A program made the position numbers and the translations under genes. A stretch of 64,000 bases of DNA from Cyrtodaria siliqua (taxonomy: Eukaryota; Mollusca; Bivalvia; Adapedonta; Hiatellidae). Position 1 is the stretch's first letter, and each line of letters begins with the position of its first letter. This document shows, in pieces, positions 59,101 through 64,000 of this stretch. Location of the stretch: the NCBI GenBank assembly GCA_037043455.1, contig JAWPHD010006748.1:62001-126000 (forward strand). The letters are read 5' to 3'. The notes under the pieces were generated by a model. It was not told the origin of the DNA. It searched no databases and worked only from the letters and a program-made list of their open reading frames with translations.

Positions 59101-62100
59101 CTGCAGACGTCACACAGACAGAGCCTCTACTACCTGGCTTCTGGGAAAGAGATTTGTAAGTACTTGGTTTCATACTTGTTAATGCCCCGAAACAATTGTG
59201 GAAGGGGCATATATTGTTATTCTTGCAAGTCAGTCAGTTGTCCCAACATCCGCCTGAATACTCAGTTGTCCTTATATCTGCCTGCATGCCCAGTTGTCCC
59301 TACATCCACCCGACTAGTGTTTCCCCCAGGTTTTAAAAAGGGCAGGGTGCTCCCTGAAAAAGGGCATTTTTAAGCGCGCTAAACTATGTAAACAGGGCAT
59401 TTTCCAGCACGCGAAAACTTCAAAATGAAACAATGAAAACAATTTATTGTTGAAAAGGAAATAAAAGATAAAGTTGTTATAAATAAAAAAAACAAGTAGG
59501 ATGTGTAATACAGATTCTGTCTTTTTTCTTTTCTTCTTTATACAATTCATTGTCAATATATTGAAGATAACACGGAGCCGTTGTCTCTTTTTAAAAAAAA
59601 TATCTGGAAAACGCAAAGTAAAAGTAGAACATTTTAAAGCATCCGAAATAAAGCGTATCCGAATTGACATAAACTTTTTACGCTAAAATAGTTTTACAGT
59701 TGCTTGCGCCAGTTCATTATAGTTTGGGGGATAATGATCAGATATGACTATAAGTTGATAAATTGTTATACAAATGTCCATCTGTATTCATAATAAATCA
59801 ATTTACTTTGACACCGCGAAACAAACAGCAAACCGGAAGTTACCGACAATCTCGTTTTGATTTTTTCATGTGATTTGTGAATAATTTGATATTTTCTCCA
59901 TCTTTTCATGTTTTAATTGCGAAGAAATGGATCGGAGCAAACTTACTTGAGATTTTAAATGAAATATGAATAAACATGTTTTCATAACGTACACAAAAAG
60001 TTGACAAGTCCAAACCTAATATGCATGATTGACTTCACCCCAGTTGTCTGCAAACGGGATGGCCTAATTAACACCTCGGGTCAAGCTAATCCTTACGAAA
60101 CAGTCCATGTATACAACGTTTGCAATTAACACCTACTCGATTTATTGCCTAAAGGAGGTCAATACAGATTAGACATGATGAATGTAGGGCAAAAAGGCGG
60201 TTGTTTAACGGCAGTAGGACTCGTTTTTAGGGCAACAGGGTGGGTTTTTAGGGCAGCAAGGCGGGTCCGAAAAAGGGCAGGGCGGTACAAAAAAGCGGCA
60301 GGGTGCGCCGCCCCGCCATTCCACTTAGGGGAAACTATCTAAATGCCCAGTTGTCCCTATGTATGCCTGAATTCCCAGCTGTCCCTACATCTGCCTGAAT
60401 GCCCAGTTGTCCCTACATCCGCCTGAATTCCCAGCTGTCCCTACATCTGCCTGAATTCTCAGCTGTCCTTACATCCGCCTGAATGACCAGTTGCCCCTAC
60501 ATCCGCCTGAATGCTCAGTTGTCCTTAAATCTGCCTGAATGCCCGGCTGTCCTTACATCCGCCTGAATTCCCAGCTGTCCCTACATCTGCCTGAATGCCC
60601 AGTTGTCCTTACATCCGCTTGAATGCCCAGCTGTCCTTACAACCGCCTGAATGCCAAGCTGTCACTACATCCGCTTGAATGCCCAGCTATCCTTACATCC
60701 GCCTAAATTCCCAGCTGTCCCTACATCCGCCTGAAAGCCCAGTTGTCCCTACATCCGTCTACATTCCCAGCTGTCCCTACATATACCTGAATGCCCAGCT
60801 ATCCTTACATCCGCCTAAATTTCCAGCTGTCCCTACATCCGCCTGAATGCCCAGTTGTCCTTACATCCGCTTGAATGCCCAGCTGTCCTTACAACTGCCT
60901 GAATGCCCAGCTGTCCCTACATCCGCCTGAATGCCCAGCTATCCTTACATCCGCCTAAATTCCCAGCTGTCCCTACATCTGCCTGAATGCCCAGTTGTCC
61001 CTACATCCGTCTGAATTCCCAGCTGTCCCTACATATACCTGAATGCCCATTTGTCCTTACATCCGCCTGAATGCCCATTTGTCCTAACATCCGCCTGAAT
61101 GCCCAGCTGTCCTTACATCTGCCTGAATGCCCTGTTGTCCCTACATCCGCCTGAATGCCCAGCTGTCCCTACATCCACCTGAATACCCAGCTATCCTTAC
61201 CTCTGCCTGAATGCCCAGTTGTCCCTAATTCCGCCTGAATGCCCAGTTGTCCCTACATCCGCCTGAATGCCCAGTTATCCCTACGTCTGCCTGAATGCCC
61301 AGTTGTCGTTACATCCGCCTGAAACTATTACATAATATCCGACACTGATCATATTGTAATGAATATTGTATAACACTGTTAATGTTAGGAAGTAAAACTT
61401 ACAGCAATTGCTATAACCGTCATGGTTTTGTTGCCACATTGTATCAGTTTGAAACTTGGTAGGTTTTGTTCTAAAAACCAATTCCTTTTTGAAAAACTTG
61501 CATTCGTATTCCCCATTATTTCTTTGGTGGCGGGGTGTGTGTCTGGTGGTTAGAGGGGAGGGGGGCCTGGCAGAGTAACTGGAAATGTTCTATACGGAAC
61601 CAAACAGCTAACACACCAGTAGACAATACCTTTAATATCTCAACTATAACAATCAATAAATCAAAACAAATTTCATTCTGAACGAGACAAATATCTTGTC
61701 AATAACGACTGTAAATTTTAAAAGATCATTCAGATCACCCGTTTCCAATAGTACCAGTCGGCATATAATAAGTTCATAGAGTAAAGGTATTGTCTACTGG
61801 TGCGTCAGCTGTTTGGTTCAGTATATATTTTTGGGACAATATCTCAGAATTGTGTAGTAAATTTGAAACTGCTTCTTTTGTATTGCAGAGATGTTGTGAG
61901 CACCAACACGTCAAATGACAGTGATAAAACTATTGTAGATGTGAGTAGTACTACAGTATTATGTTTCCTATTTCCTAGGTCTAGTTTGAACATTATAGTA
62001 TTATGTTTCCTGTTTCCTAGGTCTAGTTTGAACATTATAGTATTATGTTTCCTGTTTCCTAGGTCTAGTTTGAGAATTATAGTATTATGTTTCCTGTTTC

Positions 62101-63884
62101 CTAGGTCTAGTTTGAGCATTATAGTATAATGTAACAGTTTCCTATTTCCTAGGTCTAGTTTGAGCATTATAGTATTATGTAACAGTTTCCTATTTCCTAG
62201 GTCTAGTTTGAGCATTATAGTATTATGTTTCCTAGGTCTAGTTTGAGCATTATAGTATTATGTTTCCTATTTCCTAGGTCTAGTTTGAGCATTATAGTAT
62301 TATGTTTCCTATTTCCTAGGTCTACTGTGCATTTCAGGGTGCCTGTGCGTCAAATGTGAATCGATATTTTTTTTCCAATCTTGCCATAGCCATCCGGTAT
62401 GCTTCACAAAGTCTAAAATCCATTTCGACACCATTGTTTACATTGTAAAAATTAAAACAACATGGCGGCTTTATTTTTTAGAAATTGTCGTCTGCGCATG
62501 TCTGTTTCTAGGGTTTGGATGTACCAAGTAAAACGTAGGTTATGCAGGGTGGTGTTGTTGTTCAATGTTCAGTACCTCCGGCAATCAATCATACTTATCC
62601 TTTATTTTGGAATGGAAACCATTATATCTACGCAAAAAAGGGTAGGTAAATAGTCTACTGTGTTTGTATTTTGTTATTTACACCACTGTTGGTCAACTGC
62701 TTTTTTAAGTCACCCTACCCTACAAAAATGGAATGTTCCGCGTCGCCATTTCGGTTTTCGGATGTCAATAAAATTACATGTAATCATGGGGATTCAAAAT
62801 GATTTTTTGGCTTTGCGAAGCTTAGAGGATAGCTACGCGAATATTGAAAACAGATTCAGGAGCGTCCGTTTTCATTCTATTTAATCATGTCAGGTAAGAA
62901 AACATATAGAAAGTAATAAAAGAAAATCTCGATTCATATTCGACGCAAAGGTACCTTGAAATGCACAGTAGTTTGAGCATTATAGGATTATGTTCCTATT
63001 TCCTAGGTCTAGTTTGAGCATTATAGTATTATTATAGTATTAATTTATTTGAAGCAGTGCATTATTTATTGACATTACTTTTTATAGCTTAACATGACAG
63101 AATAGAACATAAAATTAAATGTATTATTAACGTTACATATTAATTTTGAATTATTTATAGTTTAAAAACAGTTTAAAATCTGTTTTGTCTTTTATACCAT
63201 TGGCCAGCTGAATGCTTCAGCTATTGCTCTAGGCAGTCAATAATGTTATGTTGTTAAAGAAAACGAGTGCAATTGCAGTGGTCTGTCCATTAACCTTTTA
63301 ACCTTTTCTAGCTATCGCTACTGCTTGATTGATTGAATTGGATTTTATAGTCGCACCAACAGCTACGGTCATATGGCGACTTTCCATCTTCCATTGGTGG
63401 AGGAAGACCCCAGGTGCCCCTCCGGGCAATTTTCGTGCACGGGCGGGCACCTGGGTAGAACCGACGACGTTCCGCAAGCCAGCTGGATAGCTTCCTCACA
63501 TAAAGATTCCTAGGCTACTGCTTGAAAACCAATGGAAAGAATGTCATGAAACTTAACAAGGACATTCCGCCCAATGTCTTGTTGGTGTATAATGAAATTC
63601 AACTTCCTGTGCAATTGAAGGTTGCTGCCAATTCTAAATTTGAATCTAAATGTGACTTAAATAAGGAAATTATCCCAGTGGTATGATTTTTTCTTATACT
63701 ATACATTATTTATAAATGTACTTTGTAATGTGAAACACACATCTTTCAGTGAATCATTATTTACCTGTTTGAATAATCTCCATTTTTTCAGAGTAATACT
63801 TCAGAAGTTACTCTGCTGGACAGGGTTGACTCTGTAGATAGTCAGGATGATCCACTAGGTCATAGTTGGAATAGAGTAAATAGT
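38019..63884 (+). CDS. KSR: Kinase suppressor of Ras (KSR), N-terminal 588 codons in 13 exons
   Basis: KSR is the scaffold that brings RAF, MEK and ERK together at the membrane in Ras signalling. Thirteen exons (38019-38171, 47624-47764, 48578-48725, 49854-50091, 51015-51185, 51867-52081, 52308-52377, 52832-52915, 53524-53618, 58523-58756, 59086-59155, 61889-61940, 63792-63884) join in phase with GT-AG introns, giving 1764 nt. Domains: residues 1-147 coiled-coil/SAM-like CA1, 148-283 Ser/Pro-rich CA2 with RSKSQE (14-3-3-type site), about 376-425 C1 zinc finger (CA3), 439-588 Ser/Thr-rich CA4 with FQFP (ERK docking). The kinase-like domain is outside the window. Intron 1 is 9.5 kb. KSR1-like versus KSR2-like cannot be told; invertebrates generally have one gene. 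Confidence 0.95.
38341..39251. mobile_element. hAT-like derivative, 5-bp duplication TGATG
   Basis: CAGGGTTCGACACTC (38341-38355) is matched perfectly in inverse at 39237-39251. TGATG stands at 38336-38340 and 39252-39256. 911 bp, with a minus-strand transposase N-terminal fragment inside. It lies 170 bp downstream of KSR exon 1. Confidence 0.9.
38398..38747 (-). pseudogene. hAT-like transposase N-terminal fragment, frameshifted
   Basis: One minus-strand frame begins MEVFSRDNSGEESETMMMKG and includes GGIGGFFLLNGSR; an overlapping frame gives MACSVCTKYETHGNFVKGCN then HFRHSTSLAHNESEYHKN. Cys-x2-Cys, then His and S-x-L-x-H-N-x-S-x-x-H matches the TTF-type zinc finger of ZNF862-like transposases. 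A frameshift separates the parts, and the catalytic core is absent. Confidence 0.7.
39600..40090 (+). repeat. Dispersed repeat, partner of 13930-14360
   Basis: Ordered blocks such as 'gttacccgact', 'aaaaatcgcgatgatgac', 'ataccagtcc', 'gcgacccactttcgc' and 'tgtccaccatttgcattca' correspond to the copy near the RFC5 side. Both are in the same orientation. The 165-codon ORF here is not supported as a gene. Confidence 0.6.
40241..40470. mobile_element. Foldback/MITE element with ~45-bp inverted repeats
   Basis: The left arm 'cttaacgccattaaaagtgc' onward to 'ttttgtgtttatttt' is matched in inverse by the right arm ('cttaatgccattaaaagtgc'), with few mismatches over about 45 bp. A second partial copy of 'ttaacgccattaaaa' lies just upstream (40222). 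No duplication was clear. Confidence 0.65.
41916..42278. mobile_element. hAT-like MITE, 5-bp duplication CAAGA
   Basis: The left end CAGGGCTCGAAATTAGCA and inverse right end CAGGGCTAGAAATTAACA are imperfect inverted repeats. CAAGA is at 41911-41915 and 42279-42283. The interior repeats 'gggctagtaa' in several forms. 363 bp, non-coding. Confidence 0.85.
42527..43878 (-). mobile_element. HINE-like element, both ends truncated
   Basis: Read on the minus strand it begins near 'tgatttcaggaagtagtcgc', which is about 40 bp inside the usual 5' end, and stops at 'ggcggccaaatttcc', before the microsatellite and hairpin. About four ~315-bp units remain. Units 1 and 2 from the low-coordinate side are nearly identical, suggesting array turnover inside the copy. 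Confidence 0.75.
44241..45287 (-). mobile_element. Older inverted relative of the hAT derivative at 33560-35173
   Basis: The left part ('gttaacaggcgtacggccgt', 'gtacagtgtacttcc', 'agccccgcccat') and the right end ('ggaagttcgaacttcc', 'ttagtggaagcc') are the reverse complement of matching parts of 33560-35173. The copy is shorter by about 570 bp and more diverged. No target duplication is readable. Confidence 0.72.
46911..47637 (+). repeat. 47-bp minisatellite built from the KSR exon 2 splice acceptor
   Basis: Sixteen units of about 47 bp can be counted, the last one being the real exon 2 border. Each has 'tctgccactgtttcag', 'ggtaaactagttgacac' and 'ttttatgtactgat'. Units 1-5 and 12-15 keep the acceptor 'tttcag/ggtaaa'; units 6-11 carry 'ttttgggg' instead and have lost the AG. 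From each acceptor the frame would read GKLVDTFMY and then stop (TGA). Confidence 0.93.
47624..47764 (+). CDS. KSR: KSR exon 2 (CA1)
   Basis: Acceptor 'gccactgtttcag' then GKLVLYFSKQIIIKNKLSSD and, at the end, AEYPRTEQWLSVVGLPQQTI with a final His before 'gtatgt'; 47 codons, phase 0 at both ends. GKLV-YFS-Q is a KSR hallmark. The acceptor and first codons are the last unit of the 47-bp minisatellite that fills the preceding 710 bp. Confidence 0.95.
47796..48155. mobile_element. PIF/Harbinger-like MITE in KSR intron 2
   Basis: The left end GGTCAGAGTTTTTTAG and inverse right end GGCCAGAGTTTTTTTAG, followed by 'tttttaggttctca', are inverted repeats over about 30 bp. The flanks are TAA (47793-47795) and TGA (48156-48158), close to the TWA duplication of Harbinger elements. 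No ORF. The rest of the intron (48156-48577) shows nothing further. Confidence 0.6.
48578..48725 (+). CDS. KSR: KSR exon 3 (SAM-like part of CA1)
   Basis: Acceptor 'acactgttgcag', then GLLDQDNMSLYTLLELLEAD, VKALILKHKG and LNLALRNLKIST; donor 'gtaaaa'. The pattern L-L-E-L-x-E/D...L...G...L-N-x-A-L-x-x-L corresponds to the SAM-like helices that bind BRAF in KSR. It ends in phase 1. Confidence 0.95.
48941..49430. mobile_element. hAT-like foldback element in KSR intron 3
   Basis: CAGGGCGCTTGTTTCAGCC at the left and CAGGGCTCTTTTTCCAGCC inverted at the right are terminal repeats. A second inner pair ('tagtggtaaataaaaa', 49018 and inverse near 49320) extends the fold. A perfect 30-bp palindrome lies at 49058-49087. 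No target duplication was found. The rest of intron 3 has no recognised feature. Confidence 0.65.
49058..49087. repeat. Perfect 30-bp palindrome
   Basis: The sequence centred on 'tttcgcatgcgaaa' is self-complementary for 30 bp without a spacer. It sits inside the hAT-like element 48941-49430. Confidence 0.9.
49854..50091 (+). CDS. KSR: KSR exon 4 (Ser/Pro-rich linker)
   Basis: Acceptor 'ttggattacag', donor 'gtaagc'. The text is ERELAGSNNTGGDSDVELHW, then a run rich in Ser, Pro and Thr (SSRPSPRPSTSSLSSSDNST), and TPPSPVAHSRNERLKSAG. Low complexity, high GC compared with the introns; likely phosphorylated and disordered. Phases 1 in and 2 out fit the neighbours. Confidence 0.9.
50137..50343. 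mobile_element. MITE-like repeat in KSR intron 4
   Basis: 'tttgctgtttccc' at the left and its inverse 'ggggaaacagcaaaa' at the right bound a 207-bp unit containing 'gtaggtaggtaggtga', shared with 3355-3495. No clear duplication. The remainder of intron 4 (50344-51014) includes an inverted pair ('atcttacattcgtgactgtg', near 50429 and inverse near 50494) forming a possible hairpin, and no gene. Confidence 0.6.
51015..51185 (+). CDS. KSR: KSR exon 5 (CA2, 14-3-3-type site)
   Basis: The text YTPPPTPPTVRTPKTKYPIT, PPPKKKNLLFPEYPVISRSK then SQESQLAHKVQDIDPVR follows the CA2 plan of KSR (PP-TP repeats, basic cluster, RSKS-x-E-x-QL-H-V). RSKS matches the site phosphorylated by MARK/C-TAK1 in vertebrate KSR1 and bound by 14-3-3. 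Donor 'ag/gtgagt'. Confidence 0.94.
51186..51866 (+). other. KSR intron 5
   Basis: AT-rich sequence with a short (TA)n run at 51619-51636. No mobile element with defined ends and no coding sequence was recognised. Confidence 0.6.
51867..52081 (+). CDS. KSR: KSR exon 6
   Basis: Acceptor 'atattgcag', then RTGHKKKQVKDLNLGSNTYI and LSFRRHSNEQDAGG, then a Gly/Pro/Ser-rich end (PASPIIISPIHSPPYLQGGQ). It corresponds to the linker between CA2 and the C1 domain (KSR: KKKSKPLNL, 'SP...PP'). Donor 'gtaata'. Confidence 0.9.
52308..52377 (+). CDS. KSR: KSR exon 7 (start of the C1 domain)
   Basis: The short exon reads GSLIVPNMIGPHPHPMMKHQ then INHK, with acceptor 'acatttcag' and donor 'gtaagc'. MMKHQINHK corresponds to SIKHRFSTK in human KSR; the His supplies the first zinc ligand of the C1 finger completed by exons 8 and 9. 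Confidence 0.9.
52378..53523 (+). other. KSR introns 7 and 8 (exon 8 at 52832-52915 excluded)
   Basis: Intron 7 holds a diverged 'cagggccattttttctgg' end like that of the 31093 MITE (52488) and a 'ctgtctgtctg' run. A 50-bp unit 'gctatttatacagatgca' is partly duplicated near 52730-52800. Intron 8 holds a short direct repeat ('atatttaagtgttgt', near 53364 and 53448). Confidence 0.5.
52832..52915 (+). CDS. KSR: KSR exon 8 (C1 domain, middle)
   Basis: The text YINKLLIGSTCDICNKNMFR then GKYCKYCK holds the Cys-x2-Cys and second Cys-x2-Cys zinc ligands. KSR C1 domains bind membranes (ceramide or phospholipid) and do not bind phorbol ester. Acceptor 'ccttgtttcag', donor 'gtaagt'. Confidence 0.95.
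53524..53618 (+). CDS. KSR: KSR exon 9 (C1 domain, end)
   Basis: The text FKCHKDCVNKAPASCGLSDE then LVDEIMKNLFEG provides the last His/Cys ligands (C-H-x2-C-x6-C). The acidic helix that follows is less conserved. Acceptor 'cgtgttacag', donor 'gtgagt'. Confidence 0.95.
53765..54085 (+). repeat. Two tandem copies of a ~160-bp unit
   Basis: The order 'tgtgtctatctcctcc', 'attgtttcgaa', 'ttacaggatgct', 'tatgatgtcaa', 'ttatggccat', 'tcaaattttatgt' occurs twice with moderate divergence. The ORF at 53803-54201 is a translation of this repeat. Confidence 0.65.
54627..55588. mobile_element. Element with ~190-bp inverted repeats
   Basis: The left arm, 54627-54825 ('ggcatacagcc', 'agttctgaaaaac', 'tcggatgataaa', 'gaagatatgatc', 'gccattttgaga'), recurs in inverse at 55400-55588. 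The arms have diverged by perhaps 15-25 percent with indels. The 570-bp interior has no transposase. Flanks give no clean duplication. Arm length suggests a foldback or long-TIR element. Confidence 0.7.
55650..55990 (+). repeat. Degenerate ~35-bp minisatellite
   Basis: The phrase 'gcacatgggatagtgttaaa' followed by 'tgagtttac' recurs in about nine variants; the last four are most alike. No coding frame persists. Confidence 0.75.
56196..57773 (-). mobile_element. HINE-like element, complete, inverted relative to 17344-18920
   Basis: On the minus strand it runs from 'aacaagaggtcaatgacc' (57773) through four ~315-bp units and an ACGG-type microsatellite (56248-56275) to the terminal hairpin (arms 56216-56228 and 56200-56212). 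Length 1578 bp versus 1577 bp for the copy at 17344, and unit order corresponds, so the two are close relatives. Confidence 0.78.
58523..58756 (+). CDS. KSR: KSR exon 10 (CA4, Ser-rich, ERK-docking motif)
   Basis: The text NSRRTTTPNLILPQNTPELL, a Ser-rich stretch (SSSASSSNSSTHSSPVPTG), SPSPYPSPRVPVHSFQFP. FQFP fits the FxFP (DEF) motif through which ERK docks on KSR. RRTTTP resembles the second 14-3-3-type site found just after the C1 domain in vertebrate KSR. Acceptor 'atgattccag', donor 'gtattg'. High GC against an AT-rich intron. Confidence 0.93.
58757..59085 (+). other. KSR intron 10
   Basis: A short intron with 'cacttctcctttgtagtag' and 'agaagtgactactctct' forming a weak inverted pair similar to one near 41790-41860. 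No other feature. Confidence 0.5.
59086..59155 (+). CDS. KSR: KSR exon 11
   Basis: Acceptor 'atatttcag', text DISESTADVTQTEPLLPGFW then ERD, donor 'gtaagt'. The exon follows FQFP directly, as FxFPD does in vertebrate KSR. Phases 1 in and 2 out agree with exons 10 and 12. Confidence 0.85.
59228..61326 (+). repeat. 28-bp minisatellite in KSR intron 11, split by an insertion
   Basis: The unit 'cccagctgtccctacatccg' plus 'cctgaatg' repeats about 35 times at 60343-61326 and about three times at 59228-59314; the piece at 59315-60337 is an inserted element. Common alternations are agctg/agttg and ccgcc/ctgcc. There are no unique spacers, so it is not a CRISPR-like array. Confidence 0.9.
59315..60337. 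mobile_element. DNA transposon derivative inserted in the 28-bp minisatellite
   Basis: The left end TAGTGTTTCCCCCAGG and inverse right end TAGTTTCCCCTAAG are short imperfect inverted repeats. The left subterminal part ('gggcagggtgctccctg') matches 16030-16104, and the right part repeats 'agggcagg' and 'gcaacagggtggg' motifs. About 1.0 kb, non-coding; no duplication could be identified because the target is itself repetitive. Confidence 0.65.
61327..61888 (+). other. KSR intron 11, 3' part
   Basis: An inverted pair is visible: 'ggaaccaaacagctaacaca' (61598-61617) and its near inverse 'gctgtttggtt' (61808-61818), each next to a form of 'ccagtagacaatacc' (61615 and inverse 61786). This suggests a ~220-bp foldback element at about 61595-61820. 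No gene. Confidence 0.5.
61889..61940 (+). CDS. KSR: KSR exon 12
   Basis: A 52-nt exon: acceptor 'tgtattgcag', text DVVSTNTSNDSDKTIVD, donor 'gtgagt'. It has no domain of its own and is called from splice signals and phase agreement with exons 11 and 13. It is Ser/Thr/Asp-rich like the rest of CA4. Confidence 0.78.
61950..63040 (+). repeat. ~45-bp minisatellite in KSR intron 12, split by a TA-inserted element
   Basis: The unit 'ttatgtttcctatttcctag' with 'gtctagtttgagcattatag' occurs eight to nine times at 61950-62322 and again at 62969-63040. Some units are shortened to about 35 bp ('tttcctaggtctag'). ORFs on both strands through it (61800-62129, 61844-62215) are repeat translations. Confidence 0.88.
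62325..62968. mobile_element. Tc1/mariner-like MITE (TA target) in the 45-bp minisatellite
   Basis: CTGTGCATTTCAGGGTGCCT at the left and the inverse right end (CTGTGCATTTCAAGGTACCT) are inverted repeats. TA flanks both ends (62323-62324 and 62969-62970), and removing the insert with one TA restores a standard minisatellite unit ('ggtctagtttgagc'). A TA duplication is typical of Tc1/mariner elements. No transposase is present; two short plus-strand ORFs inside have no recognised family. Confidence 0.82.
63329..63513 (-). mobile_element. 5'-truncated tRNA-derived SINE with 12-bp target duplication
   Basis: The body matches the SINEs at 2930-3207 and 5017-5285 on the minus strand but lacks the tRNA-like head, stopping at 'taggaatctttatgtgagg'. 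GCTACTGCTTGA flanks it at 63317-63328 and 63514-63525. The duplication shows that the truncation happened during retroposition. The 63-codon ORF across it is not a gene. Confidence 0.88.
63792..63884 (+). CDS. KSR: KSR exon 13
   Basis: Acceptor 'cattttttcag', text SNTSEVTLLDRVDSVDSQDD then PLGHSWNRVNS, donor 'gtaagt'. An acidic Ser-rich segment precedes the kinase domain in KSR proteins, which fits. It is the last exon visible; the kinase domain (W-DIPF-EL-iGe start) should follow downstream of 64000. Confidence 0.83.
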
Positions 63885-64000
63885 GTAAGTATACCCCATC
63901 CACCTACTGTATATGACAGTGATGTGGACCTGTGAATTGTGCATTATCCAACCAACCTATTGTATGTGACATTGATGTCAACCTGTGCATTATGTAAAAC

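Noticed and set aside
59314..59686. ORFs of 118 and 61 codons
   Set aside because: They lie inside a non-coding DNA transposon derivative and have no recognised motif.
60343..61326. 28-bp array resembling CRISPR repeats
   Set aside because: The 28-bp period leaves no spacer; variation is by point changes within units. It lies in a KSR intron.
61800..62215. Overlapping repetitive ORFs on both strands (for example GNRKHNTIM repeats)
   Set aside because: They are produced by a ~45-bp minisatellite whose length happens to be divisible by three; the plus-strand ORF also runs through KSR exon 12 in another frame.

Overview
This is a eukaryotic, AT-rich, intron-rich genomic window, most likely from a bivalve mollusc. 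The evidence is GT-AG introns, tRNA-derived SINEs, non-LTR retrotransposons, many short DNA transposons, and long pearl/Helentron-like (HINE-like) elements. Those elements carry internal tandem repeats, an ACGG/ACAG microsatellite and a 3' hairpin. No prokaryotic operon, CRISPR array or virus is visible. The organism is an inference; nothing in the window names it.

Two host genes can be read. On the minus strand (3577-12743) four exons encode the N-terminal AAA+ part of replication factor C subunit 5 (RFC5), with Walker A and Walker B motifs. Its first exon was not found and its 3' exons lie beyond base 1. On the plus strand (38019-63884) thirteen exons in consistent splice phase (1764 nt, 588 codons) encode the N-terminal two thirds of kinase suppressor of Ras (KSR). 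They cover the coiled-coil/SAM-like CA1 region, a proline-rich CA2 region, a C1 zinc finger (CA3) and a Ser/Thr-rich CA4 region with an FQFP ERK-docking motif. The kinase domain lies past base 64000. The two genes diverge, separated by about 25 kb of transposons.

Layout: 1-2532, pearl/HINE-like element with a 166-bp array. 2585-12743, RFC5 exons and introns with SINEs, a foldback element, a hAT-like MITE, a Harbinger MITE nested in a 6-bp-TSD element, and a 2.5-kb HINE-like element. 12744-22660, intergenic DNA with more HINE-like elements, hAT derivatives and a small GC-rich island. 22881-32505, a non-LTR retrotransposon (LINE 1) split by a 4-kb hAT transposon (itself split by a second hAT derivative) and by three MITEs. 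32599-37380, a second LINE (LINE 2) split by another hAT derivative. 38019 to the end, KSR. Its 9.5-kb first intron holds hAT, HINE-like and foldback elements, and the exon 2 acceptor is preceded by a 47-bp minisatellite made of copies of that same acceptor. Later introns carry more MITEs and 28-bp, ~35-bp and ~45-bp minisatellites.

No previously undescribed biological system stands out. The most interesting items are the minisatellite derived from a splice acceptor in KSR, a 95-bp segment shared by a MITE and the KSR 5' flank, the nested stack whose target-site duplications can be read exactly, and a recurring set of CAGGG-ended elements with 5-bp target duplications.
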